Assembly: GCF_023634025.1 (NCBI RefSeq)
Contig: NZ_JALJCW010000001.1
Span: 248,001 to 312,000 of the forward strand
DNA: 64,000 nucleotides
Source: Hanstruepera flava
Lineage (GTDB): Bacteria; Bacteroidota; Bacteroidia; Flavobacteriales; Flavobacteriaceae
Reading direction: 5' to 3'
Shown: positions 1-8,312 of the stretch, in pieces
How the letters are laid out: every line of letters begins with the position of its first letter
Position numbering within the stretch: the stretch's first letter is position 1
Notes under the pieces: model-generated
Told to the model about the DNA's origin: nothing
The model's input: the letters and a program-made list of their open reading frames with translations, nothing else
The model's database searches: none
Made by a program: the position numbers and the translations under genes

Positions 1-1838
1 ACAATTACTTTTATTCCAAAAGCCAAAATGATATTCTGCCATACAATTTTTCGTGTGGAACTGCCTATTTTAATAGCTTTCACTACTTTTGAAGGTTGGT
101 CGGTTTGAATGATAACATCGGCTGTTTCTATGGCTACATCGCTACCTAATCCGCCCATTGCTATACCTACATCACTTGCTGCTAAAACGGGTGCATCATT
201 AATACCATCACCAATGAAGGCTACTTTATTTTCTGAATTTTTCTTTATTGCTTCAACTTCATTTAATTTATCCTCTGGCAATAAACCTCCCTTGGCATTT
301 TCTATATTTAAATCCTTTGCCACTTGTTGAGTTATGGAATCTTTATCTCCTGAAAGCATCATTATTTTTTTAATCCCTACCCTATGTAAACTTGATATGG
401 TTTCTTTAGCATCCTCCTTTAATTCGTCCGCAATTACCACATAACCTGCAAAAACATTATCAATAGCTACCAAGACAATAGATTCCACGATAGCTTCAGT
501 TTCATTAGGCACTTCTATATTATTGGACACCATTAACGCTTTATTTCCAACCAAAACTTCTTTACCATTTACCACACCTTTTAACCCTTTACCTGCAACT
601 TCAGAGACCTTATTTGCTTCAAAATTGTTGGTTCCTTTCTGGTATTCCATAATAGCTTTAGCAATGGGATGTGTGGATTGCTCTTCCATTGCCATTAAAT
701 AGTTCATAAATTCTTTTTCATTCCAATCAAACGTTTTTATGTTTTTGATTTTGAAAACTCCTTTGGTAACCGTGCCTGTTTTGTCCATTACCAAGGTGTT
801 TATCTTGGTCATTGCATCAAGAAACGAAGCGCCTTTAAACAGAATACCATTTTTTGAAGCTGCGCCTAAACCACCAAAATAGCCCAACGGAATAGAAATT
901 ACCAACGCACAAGGGCAGGATATTACCAAGAAAATCAATGCTCTGTACAACCAATCCCTAAACACATAATCCTCTACAAAAAAGTACGGTAGAAACGTAA
1001 CACCTATTGCTAAAAACACTACAATTGGTGTGTAAATACGTGCAAATTTCCTGATAAACAATTCGGTTTTGGACTTTCTTGCTGTGGCGTTTTGTACCAA
1101 ATCCAATATCCTTGCAATGGAACTGTCTTCAAACTTGCTGGTAACTTCCACTTCAATCACACTTTCCAGATTGATGCTTCCTGCATATACTTTTGACTTT
1201 TTATTTATGGTGTCAGGTTTACTTTCGCCTGTTAACGCTGCGGTATTTAAAGATGCTTTTTCAGATAGCAGAATTCCATCCAATGGGATTTTTTCACCCA
1301 CACGTACTTGGATTTTTTCGCCTATTTCGACACTTTCAGGATTGACACTTTTATAATCCCCATCTCGAAAAACATTGGCTTCCTTTGGTCTTACATCCAA
1401 TAAGGCCTTAATGTTTCCTTTGGCTCTATTGACTGCTGCATTTTGAAACAATTCGCCTACTGCATAAAATAGCATCACCGCAACGCCTTCGGGATATTCA
1501 CCTATTATGAACGCACCAATAGTTGCTATAGACATTAAAAAGAACTCTGTAAACACATCGCCCTTTTTTATGCTTTCCCAACCTTCTTTCACTACCGGAA
1601 AACCAACAGGTAGATATGCTATGCCGTACCAAATTATACGAAGCCAATCCTTAAAAAAAGAAACATCAAAATAGTCTAATCCTATTCCAATGATAAGCAT
1701 TGTAAAACTTATAATGGCGGGAATGTATGCTTTAAATTGACTTGAACTTTTACCGTGATGATTGTGGCCATCATCGTGACTATGCCCGTTATCAGAATCA
1801 AGCTTTAAGTCTCTTAAATTAATTTTCTTTTTTTTCAT
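1..1838 (-). CDS. Heavy-metal-translocating P1B-type ATPase (Zn/Cd/Co type), C-terminus cut by window edge
   Basis: An ATP-driven inner-membrane exporter for divalent metal ions. The reading frame runs from an ATG at 1838 off the left edge, giving 612 codons, so only the last transmembrane part is missing. The N-terminus is rich in His and Asp (HSHDDGHNHH) and lacks a CxxC metal-binding domain. Visible family motifs are TGES (residues 203-206), the membrane metal site CPC (308-310), the phosphorylated Asp in DKTGT (D352) and GDGIND (543-548). CPC plus a His-rich start points to the ZntA/CadA group rather than copper pumps, which is inference. It is the last gene of the metal-efflux operon, 56 bp after the Fur-family regulator, and probably clears the same ions from the cytoplasm that the CzcCBA-like system removes from the periplasm. 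Confidence 0.93.
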   Translation of the reverse strand, partial: MKKKKINLRDLKLDSDNGHSHDDGHNHHGKSSSQFKAYIPAIISFTMLIIGIGLDYFDVSFFKDWLRIIWYGIAYLPVGFPVVKEGWESIKKGDVFTEFFLMSIATIGAFIIGEYPEGVAVMLFYAVGELFQNAAVNRAKGNIKALLDVRPKEANVFRDGDYKSVNPESVEIGEKIQVRVGEKIPLDGILLSEKASLNTAALTGESKPDTINKKSKVYAGSINLESVIEVEVTSKFEDSSIARILDLVQNATARKSKTELFIRKFARIYTPIVVFLAIGVTFLPYFFVEDYVFRDWLYRALIFLVISCPCALVISIPLGYFGGLGAASKNGILFKGASFLDAMTKINTLVMDKTGTVTKGVFKIKNIKTFDWNEKEFMNYLMAMEEQSTHPIAKAIMEYQKGTNNFEANKVSEVAGKGLKGVVNGKEVLVGNKALMVSNNIEVPNETEAIVESIVLVAIDNVFAGYVVIADELKEDAKETISSLHRVGIKKIMMLSGDKDSITQQVAKDLNIENAKGGLLPEDKLNEVEAIKKNSENKVAFIGDGINDAPVLAASDVGIAMGGLGSDVAIETADVIIQTDQPSKVVKAIKIGSSTRKIVWQNIILAFGIKVI

Positions 1839-1894
1839 TTTTAAGTTGTCTTAAATTCAAAGTTCCGTAAAATTAGGATGCAACAGAAGTGCAT

Positions 1895-2311
1895 TTATTG
1901 TCCACTACACTTATCACATATACCTTTTACCACCAAGTTTACATTTTCTGCTACAAAACCTTCAGGAACTTTGATTTGTGGTATTTTATGTTCTGTTAAG
2001 CAAACAGTATTACCACAGATGCTACAATGAAAATGTAAGTGCAAATCTGTTTTAATATTGCAATTGCAACCTTGTTCACATAATGCGTATTTGGTAATAC
2101 CTGTACCATCGTCTATTTGATGCACAATATCGTTTTCCTCAAAGGTCTTTATTGTTCTGTAAAGCGTTGTTCTATCTGCTTTTCCAAACGCATTTTCAAT
2201 GTCGCTTAACGTTACAGCAATTTCTTTTTCTGCAAGAAATTTATAAATAAGCAACCGCATTGCCGTAACGCGAATACCTTTTGACTCTAATAATTGTTCT
2301 ATTGTTTCCAT
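1895..2311 (-). CDS. Fur-family metal-responsive transcriptional regulator
   Basis: A 138-residue protein with the Fur layout: an N-terminal winged helix (about residues 1-80, with the recognition segment DRTTLYRTIKTF) and a C-terminal dimerisation and metal-binding part holding HLHFHC, CSIC and a final CDKC. The two CxxC pairs suggest the structural zinc site of the family, and the His-rich segment the regulatory site. It starts 2 bp after the stop of the CzcB-like gene and precedes the P-type ATPase, so it is inside the operon it probably controls. A Zur-like zinc sensor is the likeliest subtype, but the ligand cannot be read from sequence. Confidence 0.93.
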   Translation of the reverse strand: METIEQLLESKGIRVTAMRLLIYKFLAEKEIAVTLSDIENAFGKADRTTLYRTIKTFEENDIVHQIDDGTGITKYALCEQGCNCNIKTDLHLHFHCSICGNTVCLTEHKIPQIKVPEGFVAENVNLVVKGICDKCSGQ

Positions 2312-2313
2312 AA

Positions 2314-3519
2314 TTAATGAGCGTGTTCTGCTTCTCCTTTTTTCATTTCTGCTATAAGGTAATACGCATTATTGTAAGCAAATTTGGTATTAGCGGATAC
2401 TTCTTCTGAAAAAGTAACTGCAATCCAATCTCCATCTTTTTCTCCAGTTATTACTTCTACAGGCTTAAAAGCCCAAATTTCACCTTCTTTTTCTACCGTA
2501 AAAACAAAAAATCTATCGCCATCTTTTACAATGGCACTTTCAGGCAATGCCTTTGTTAAAGCATTATCGGTTTGTATTCTTCCTTGAATGTACATACCTG
2601 GAATGAGATTACCTGATTTATTTTCTATTTCGGCGTGCACGTGAACCGCTTTAGGATTGTCTTCAAAGGTTTTGCTTACCGAGTAAATCTCGGCCGTAAG
2701 TTCTGCATCTGGTATGGATTGCACACTAAAAGTTACCTTTTGCCCTTGTTTTACTTTATAGACATCTTTTTCAAACACCATTAAATCTGCGTGCACGTGG
2801 TGTGTGTTTACAATCTCGAACAGTTCAGTTTGTGGTTCTACATATTGTCCTGTCTTAACCTCGACTTTTTGCACAAAACCTTCAATGGGGCTTCGTAGCG
2901 GAATTTGTTGAGCGATACTCCCATTACGAACTGATGCTGTATTGATATTCAAAATTTTCAGTTGAGCTGACAAACCATTTACTAATGCCGTTGAACCTTT
3001 GTATTCTGCTTCTGCCTTTTGGAAATTAGCACCAGATCCTACTCCTGCATCGTATAATTTTTTTTGGCGTTCGTAATTTTTCTTTAAAAGTTCGCTATTG
3101 CTATAAGCGTTTAGGTAATCGGTCTGTAAGGCTATAATATTTGGATGTGACAAATAAGCCACTACCTGACCTTTTTCAACTTTATCGCCTTCAATTACTT
3201 TTATGGATGTTACATTTGCTCCTATAACAGAAGTAATAGCAGCTTCGTTTTGGGGTGGTACTTCCAATGTGCCGTTTGCCTCAACATAGCCACTCATATT
3301 GCGTAAGCCCAAGGTGTCTATTTTCATTTTTAAGGCATCAAACTGTTGCTGATTAATCGTTACTTCGCCTTCTTCGTGGTGTTCTTCATTTTCACTGGTT
3401 TGTTCTGTTTTATCGTGAGAATGTCCATCATTTTCTGAATGGTCTTTTTTATTGCCACAAGACACCATAAAAAGTGCTGCAAAAATGACTGCGATGTATT
3501 TATATGCTGTTTTTTTCAT
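2314..3519 (-). CDS. CzcB/CusB-like efflux RND periplasmic adaptor, lipoprotein
   Basis: Membrane-fusion protein that joins an inner-membrane RND pump to an outer-membrane channel. I place the start at the ATG at 3519 (MKKTAYKY) because this gives a proper lipoprotein signal ending in the lipobox MVSC and begins just after the stop of the pump gene; a longer in-frame start at 3555 would overlap that gene and spoil the signal. After the lipid-anchored Cys comes a His/Glu-rich segment (HSHDK, EEHHEEGE) that may bind metal. Then follow a barrel-sandwich domain split by a coiled-coil hairpin and the beta-barrel and membrane-proximal parts usual for CzcB. A C-terminal HAH end is also present. It sits between pump and Fur regulator in one operon. 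Confidence 0.92.
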   Translation of the reverse strand: MKKTAYKYIAVIFAALFMVSCGNKKDHSENDGHSHDKTEQTSENEEHHEEGEVTINQQQFDALKMKIDTLGLRNMSGYVEANGTLEVPPQNEAAITSVIGANVTSIKVIEGDKVEKGQVVAYLSHPNIIALQTDYLNAYSNSELLKKNYERQKKLYDAGVGSGANFQKAEAEYKGSTALVNGLSAQLKILNINTASVRNGSIAQQIPLRSPIEGFVQKVEVKTGQYVEPQTELFEIVNTHHVHADLMVFEKDVYKVKQGQKVTFSVQSIPDAELTAEIYSVSKTFEDNPKAVHVHAEIENKSGNLIPGMYIQGRIQTDNALTKALPESAIVKDGDRFFVFTVEKEGEIWAFKPVEVITGEKDGDWIAVTFSEEVSANTKFAYNNAYYLIAEMKKGEAEHAH

Positions 3520-3523
3520 AATG

Positions 3524-6500
3524 TTATTGATTGAAATATTGTAATTGAAATGCACTTTCTAAATAATTGATTAAAGCGTTTTGAGCTTCCAGTTCTGACT
3601 GTACGGCTTCTTTTACCAATTGTGTAAAGGTGGTATAATCTATTTCTCCTTCCTTATACGCCAACAACGCTCCTGATTTCTGGTCTTTGGTTAATGGTAA
3701 CACTTGTGTTTTGTAAAATTCCCAAGACAGTTTCCATTTTAAATAATTTTCTTTTGCTTGTGCATATTGTGATTGTAATTCTTGTTTTTTGAATAACAAA
3801 TTACTTTCTGCAATAGCATTGTCAATTTTTGCCGATTTAATTCGGGCTTTATTTGATCCTGACAGGAATGGAATAGAAATTCCTGCTTGATAGGTATAAA
3901 AACCTGAATCGCCATTAACTTTTTGTAAACCACCCTGAAGGTTCAATTTTGGTAAATTATCAGCTTTTGCTGCCCTCAATTCTGCTTCGGCGACATTCAA
4001 TTGATTTTCTGAAACAGTAACCATTGGATGTTCATTTGTTGATAAGCTATCAGTTTCAATCGTTGCAATGTTTTCCAATTCTTCTGATACAGTATAAATT
4101 TCGTCTTCAAATAACCAAAGATTTAACTGTTGTATGGCTATGAGGTAATCTCTGTATGCCTGTACTTTTTTATTTTGAATTTGAAACACTTGATTTTTTG
4201 CCGCTGAATACTCCAATTTAGAAATGGCTTCCACTTCAAAGTTCAGCGTAACTGCTTGTTCAAAATTACCATAGATGGAATCAAGCTCTTTGTACAACTG
4301 AAAGTTTCTCATAGACTGATAACATTTTGCCCACGCTTTTTTCACTTCCAGTTCTACCTCCAATTCAGATAATTGCAATGCTTTTTGAGACAACTCAATG
4401 CGTTGTTGTTGCAGTTTTCGTTTTGCTCCGATTCCAAACACATCCATATTTGATTGTCCAACACCGACCGTTGTGTAGATTCCTGTTCCATCTTTCACTT
4501 CTTCACCTCCTGTAAAGATTTGAGTAGAACCAAAATCATATGCTGTGGATTTTAGGTTTTCTTGTTTGGTAACTTCCAATTGTTTTTGCTTCAATAGTGG
4601 ATAGTTCTTTTTAGATAAAGCAACAGCATCGTTTAAAGTGATTTTAGACAAGGTATCCGTGATTTGTTGTGCATTACTTCGAGTTGAAAACACAAACATT
4701 AAAACCAGTACTGCGGTTGCACTCACTATTTTTTTGTTTAGCTTTAACCTAAACGATTTATTCTCTACCCAATGATATAAAATAGGCAATACAAATAAGG
4801 TGAGTAATGTAGAAGTCAATAACCCACCAATAACTACGGTTGCCAACGGACGCTGTACTTCTGCACCTGCCGATGCTGAAACAGCCATTGGTAAAAAGCC
4901 CAATACATCAGTAAAAGCAGTGAGCATAATGGGACGTATTCTTCGCTTTGTACCTTCCAAAATTCGTTCTTTTAAATTGGTAACACCTTCTTCTTTCAAT
5001 TCATTTAAGCCACTTATCATTACCAAGCCGTTTAGTACGGCCACGCCAAACAATACAATAAAACCAACACCTGCCGAAATGCTAAAGGGCATATCTCGTA
5101 GCCACAACGCTACCACACCGCCAATGGTAGCCATTGGAATAGCAATGTATATCATTAAGGTTTGTGGTACTGATTTTAAAGCAAAGTATATCAGTACGAA
5201 AATAAGCAGTAAGGCAATAGGTACTACGGTTTGCAAGCGGTTACTGGCTCGTTCCAAATTTTCAAAAGCACCGCCATAGCGTACAAAATAGCCAGAGGGT
5301 AATTTCAATTGTGCATCTAATTTGGTTTTAATTTCTTCTACCAATGATTTTACATCACGCCCTCTTACATTTATACCTACATAGGTTCTTCTGTTGGTAT
5401 TGTCCCTACTAATTTGCATAGGTCCCGCTTTATAAGATATATCAGCTATTTCACGAAGTGGAATTTGTGCCCCAGAAGGCAAATTGATAAACAGATTTTG
5501 AATATCTGATATATCCTTACGGTTGTGTTGGTTTAAACGAACTACCAAATCAAACCGTTTTTCGCCTTCAAAAATAACGCCTGCATTTCCTCCGGCAAAT
5601 GCCGATTGCACCATTTTGTTAAGTGTGTTGATTTGCAGCCCGTATTGCGCCAACTTATCTCTATTGTAGGTTATGGTCATTTGTGGTAAGCCTGTTGTGG
5701 CTTCGGCTTTCATATCACCAATACCCGGTGTTCCTGCAATTATTTTAGTGATTTCCTCTGCCTTTTGGGATAAGACCTCGATGTCTTCGCCGTACAACTT
5801 AATGGCAATATCTTCACGCACCCCTTCAAGCAACTCATTAAAACGCATTTCTATGGGTTGGGTAAATTCATAATTGACTCCAGGGATAATTTCAACAGCT
5901 TCTTTCATTGCTTCAATAAGCTCATCTTTTGTCTCTACCGTAGTCCATTCACTTTTAGGTTTTAGGATTACAAATACATCTGCTAAATCCATAGGCATTG
6001 GGTCTGTTGGTATTTCAGCCACACCAATTCGACTAACTATTTTTTCAACTTCGGGAAATTTTGCCTTTACAATCTGCTCAATTTTGGTAGTGGTTTCTAC
6101 TGTTTCTGATAGTGAACTACCTGGTTTTAAAATGGCGTGGAATGCAATATCGCCTTCATCGAGTTGTGGGATAAATTCACCTCCCATTCGGGTAAACATA
6201 AAGACTGTTACAGCAAATAGAGCCACTGCAATCCCTGTAATTAATTTGCCTTTTAAAAGGGCTTTTTCCAATAAAGGTTTGTACTTATTTTCAACCCAAT
6301 GCACAAATTTATCACCATAAGATAATTTATCATTTTTTGGTGTTCTCAATACTAAAGCAGACATCATTGGTACGTAGGTAAGACACAAAACCATAGCTCC
6401 AATCATTGCGAAAATAAAGGTCAATGCCATTGGTTTGAACATTTTCCCTTCAATACCTTGTAAGGCTAAAATGGGAAGAAACACAATAAGGATAATAAGC

Positions 6501-7858
6501 TGACCGAAAAAGGCTGCATTCATCATTTTTTTGGAAGCCGATGCAGCAACCTCATCACGCTCCTTGTTTGTTATTTTTTTCTTTTTAAGTACTTGGGAAG
6601 CGATAAGAAATACAGTAGACTCCACAATAATTACTGCACCATCTACAATAATTCCGAAATCTATAGCTCCTAAACTCATCAGGTTTGCCCATACGTTGAA
6701 TACATTCATTAAAATAAATGCAAACAGTAAAGATAGTGGAATAGTTGATGCTACAATTAAACCACCTCGCCAATTACCCAACAAGAAAATGAGGATAAAA
6801 ATAACGATTAAAGCCCCTTCAATAAGGTTTTTAGCAACTGTAGAAGTGGTTTCACCAATTAACTTACTTCTGTCTAAAAGTGGTTCAATAACAACGCCTT
6901 CTGGTAACGATTTTTGAATTTGAACCATTCGCTCTTTAACATTGGCAATCACATCATTTGAATTTGCACCTTTAAGCATCATTACCAAGCCACCGACAAC
7001 TTCTCCTTCACCATCTTGTGTTAATGCTCCGTAACGAATGGCTGAACCAAATTGCAATGTTGCGATGTCACCAATGGTGATAGGCACATTATTAATGGTT
7101 TTAACCGTAATTTTTTTTATATCGTTTAAACTTCTTGCCAAACCTTCTCCACGTATAAAATTAGCCTGGTGGTTTTTTTCGATATAAGCACCACCCGTAT
7201 TTTGGTTGTTGGCTTCGAGGGCTTCAAATACATCTGTAATGGTAATCCCTATAGATTTAAGCTCGTTAGGGTCTACAGCAACTTCATACTGTTTTATTTT
7301 ACCACCAATAGCGTTGACCTCGACAACCCCAGGAACCATTGCCATTTGGCGTTGTACAATCCAGTCTTGCATTGTACGCACATCTGAAATGGAATATTTG
7401 TCTTTAAACTCTGGGGCTACTTTTAAAGTGTATTGATATATTTCTCCCAGACCTGTGGATATAGGCCCCATTGTAGGTTCGCCAAAACCAGCAGGAATTT
7501 GTTCTTTTACTTCGTTGAGTTTTTCTGCTACCAATTGCCTTGGAAGATATGTACCCATATCATCATTAAATACGATGGTTACTACTGACAGACCAAAGCG
7601 TGAAATTGAGCGAATTTCTTCCACATTGGGCAAATTGCTCATTGCCACCTCAACAGGATAGGTAACTATTTGCTCAATATCTTCTGTACCTAAATTTGGG
7701 GATTGCGTTATTACCTGAACTTGGTTGTTGGTAATATCGGGAACGGCATCTATGGGTACTTTTGTCATACTCCAGATACCTGCTCCAATAATGGTAAGCG
7801 TTAGCAAACCAATAATGAATTTATTATTGATTGAAAAATCAATGATTTTATTAATCAT
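3524..7858 (-). CDS. CusA/CzcA-family heavy-metal RND pump fused to a TolC-like outer-membrane channel
   Basis: About 1444 residues, roughly 400 more than a normal CzcA. The first ~1040 residues are a full RND pump (FSINNKFIIGLLTL start, two large periplasmic loops, PATIGG-like and GxxxVLNGLVMISGLNEL segments), which drives metal export with the proton gradient. The remainder resembles the outer-membrane efflux protein (CzcC/TolC) family, with long helices and internal duplication. Between them is a Lys-start hydrophobic stretch ending in RSNAQ, which looks like a signal peptide. I take the ATG at 7858 (MINKIIDF) rather than 7897, because RND pumps begin at this point. So pump and exit duct are encoded as one chain. 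Fusions of this kind occur in Bacteroidota databases under CusA/CzcA, so the fusion itself is not new. Confidence 0.93.
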   Translation of the reverse strand: MINKIIDFSINNKFIIGLLTLTIIGAGIWSMTKVPIDAVPDITNNQVQVITQSPNLGTEDIEQIVTYPVEVAMSNLPNVEEIRSISRFGLSVVTIVFNDDMGTYLPRQLVAEKLNEVKEQIPAGFGEPTMGPISTGLGEIYQYTLKVAPEFKDKYSISDVRTMQDWIVQRQMAMVPGVVEVNAIGGKIKQYEVAVDPNELKSIGITITDVFEALEANNQNTGGAYIEKNHQANFIRGEGLARSLNDIKKITVKTINNVPITIGDIATLQFGSAIRYGALTQDGEGEVVGGLVMMLKGANSNDVIANVKERMVQIQKSLPEGVVIEPLLDRSKLIGETTSTVAKNLIEGALIVIFILIFLLGNWRGGLIVASTIPLSLLFAFILMNVFNVWANLMSLGAIDFGIIVDGAVIIVESTVFLIASQVLKKKKITNKERDEVAASASKKMMNAAFFGQLIILIVFLPILALQGIEGKMFKPMALTFIFAMIGAMVLCLTYVPMMSALVLRTPKNDKLSYGDKFVHWVENKYKPLLEKALLKGKLITGIAVALFAVTVFMFTRMGGEFIPQLDEGDIAFHAILKPGSSLSETVETTTKIEQIVKAKFPEVEKIVSRIGVAEIPTDPMPMDLADVFVILKPKSEWTTVETKDELIEAMKEAVEIIPGVNYEFTQPIEMRFNELLEGVREDIAIKLYGEDIEVLSQKAEEITKIIAGTPGIGDMKAEATTGLPQMTITYNRDKLAQYGLQINTLNKMVQSAFAGGNAGVIFEGEKRFDLVVRLNQHNRKDISDIQNLFINLPSGAQIPLREIADISYKAGPMQISRDNTNRRTYVGINVRGRDVKSLVEEIKTKLDAQLKLPSGYFVRYGGAFENLERASNRLQTVVPIALLLIFVLIYFALKSVPQTLMIYIAIPMATIGGVVALWLRDMPFSISAGVGFIVLFGVAVLNGLVMISGLNELKEEGVTNLKERILEGTKRRIRPIMLTAFTDVLGFLPMAVSASAGAEVQRPLATVVIGGLLTSTLLTLFVLPILYHWVENKSFRLKLNKKIVSATAVLVLMFVFSTRSNAQQITDTLSKITLNDAVALSKKNYPLLKQKQLEVTKQENLKSTAYDFGSTQIFTGGEEVKDGTGIYTTVGVGQSNMDVFGIGAKRKLQQQRIELSQKALQLSELEVELEVKKAWAKCYQSMRNFQLYKELDSIYGNFEQAVTLNFEVEAISKLEYSAAKNQVFQIQNKKVQAYRDYLIAIQQLNLWLFEDEIYTVSEELENIATIETDSLSTNEHPMVTVSENQLNVAEAELRAAKADNLPKLNLQGGLQKVNGDSGFYTYQAGISIPFLSGSNKARIKSAKIDNAIAESNLLFKKQELQSQYAQAKENYLKWKLSWEFYKTQVLPLTKDQKSGALLAYKEGEIDYTTFTQLVKEAVQSELEAQNALINYLESAFQLQYFNQ

Positions 7859-7931
7859 AAGAATGGTTATAATGAATTTATAAATAGAGATAAGCAACCT
7901 ATTACAAAAATGGGTTACTTGAATTTATAAG

Positions 7932-7951
7932 ATACCTGCATACGCAGGTAT
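7932..7951. repeat. Perfect 8-bp-stem hairpin between DUF6660 gene and RND pump
   Basis: ATACCTGC (7932-7939), loop ATAC, GCAGGTAT (7944-7951). It lies just after the stop of the small DUF6660 gene and 74 bp before the pump start. There is no U-run on the minus strand side, so it is more likely an mRNA-stabilising or REP-like element than a terminator. Confidence 0.6.
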
Positions 7952-7954
7952 TCA

Positions 7955-8266
7955 TTAAACCTGTGGTGGTTGTAAAAGGGTAGTATTGAAGTCTTTTTCA
8001 AGACCATCAAAATAATAGAATAATTGAGTTGGAATAACAGTATTAGATATACTGTAATCTACAACATTAAAATGTGTAACGTGAATATGACAACAGTGGC
8101 ATTGGCAAAATGGTGAGCATAAATCTGCTCCTTGGTGTTGATGGTCGTTGTCTAACGCTTGAGAAATTTCAGTTTTAACCTCATTATCAGGTATACCATT
8201 ATCTTCACAAGGCACTAAATTGAGCGCAAAGATATAAATAGATAATATGAGTGCTAACACTTTCAT
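7955..8266 (-). CDS. DUF6660-like small exported Cys/His protein
   Basis: A 103-residue protein with an N-terminal hydrophobic signal (KVLALILSIYIFALNLVP) and a Cys/His cluster CSPFCQCHCCHIHVTHF at about residues 50-66, followed by a C-terminal part without clear features. Proteins of this sort, named DUF6660 to my knowledge, are found as the first gene of CzcA/CusA operons in Bacteroidota. The metal-ligand-rich core suggests a periplasmic metal-binding accessory or sensor, which is inference from composition and context. It is the first gene of the metal-efflux operon, with a TAnnTTTG box immediately upstream. Confidence 0.8.
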   Translation of the reverse strand: MKVLALILSIYIFALNLVPCEDNGIPDNEVKTEISQALDNDHQHQGADLCSPFCQCHCCHIHVTHFNVVDYSISNTVIPTQLFYYFDGLEKDFNTTLLQPPQV

Positions 8267-8271
8267 CGAGA

Positions 8272-8279
8272 CAAAGATA
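8272..8279 (-). promoter_or_regulatory. Possible -7 box of the metal-efflux operon
   Basis: On the minus strand the sequence TATCTTTG fits the Bacteroidota TAnnTTTG -7 element. It ends only 5 bp before the ATG at 8266, so the transcript would be nearly leaderless. No TTG sits at the ideal 19-21 bp distance (nearest at 14 and 25 bp), so this is tentative. Confidence 0.35.
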
Positions 8280-8312
8280 AAAATATTTTAATGCAATGGT
8301 GTTGCAAAGTAT

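Noticed and set aside
4800-6917. Several plus-strand frames of 60-160 residues opposite the RND pump gene
   Set aside because: They are antisense to a well-supported gene, have Ser/Thr/Pro-rich shadow composition and match no family.
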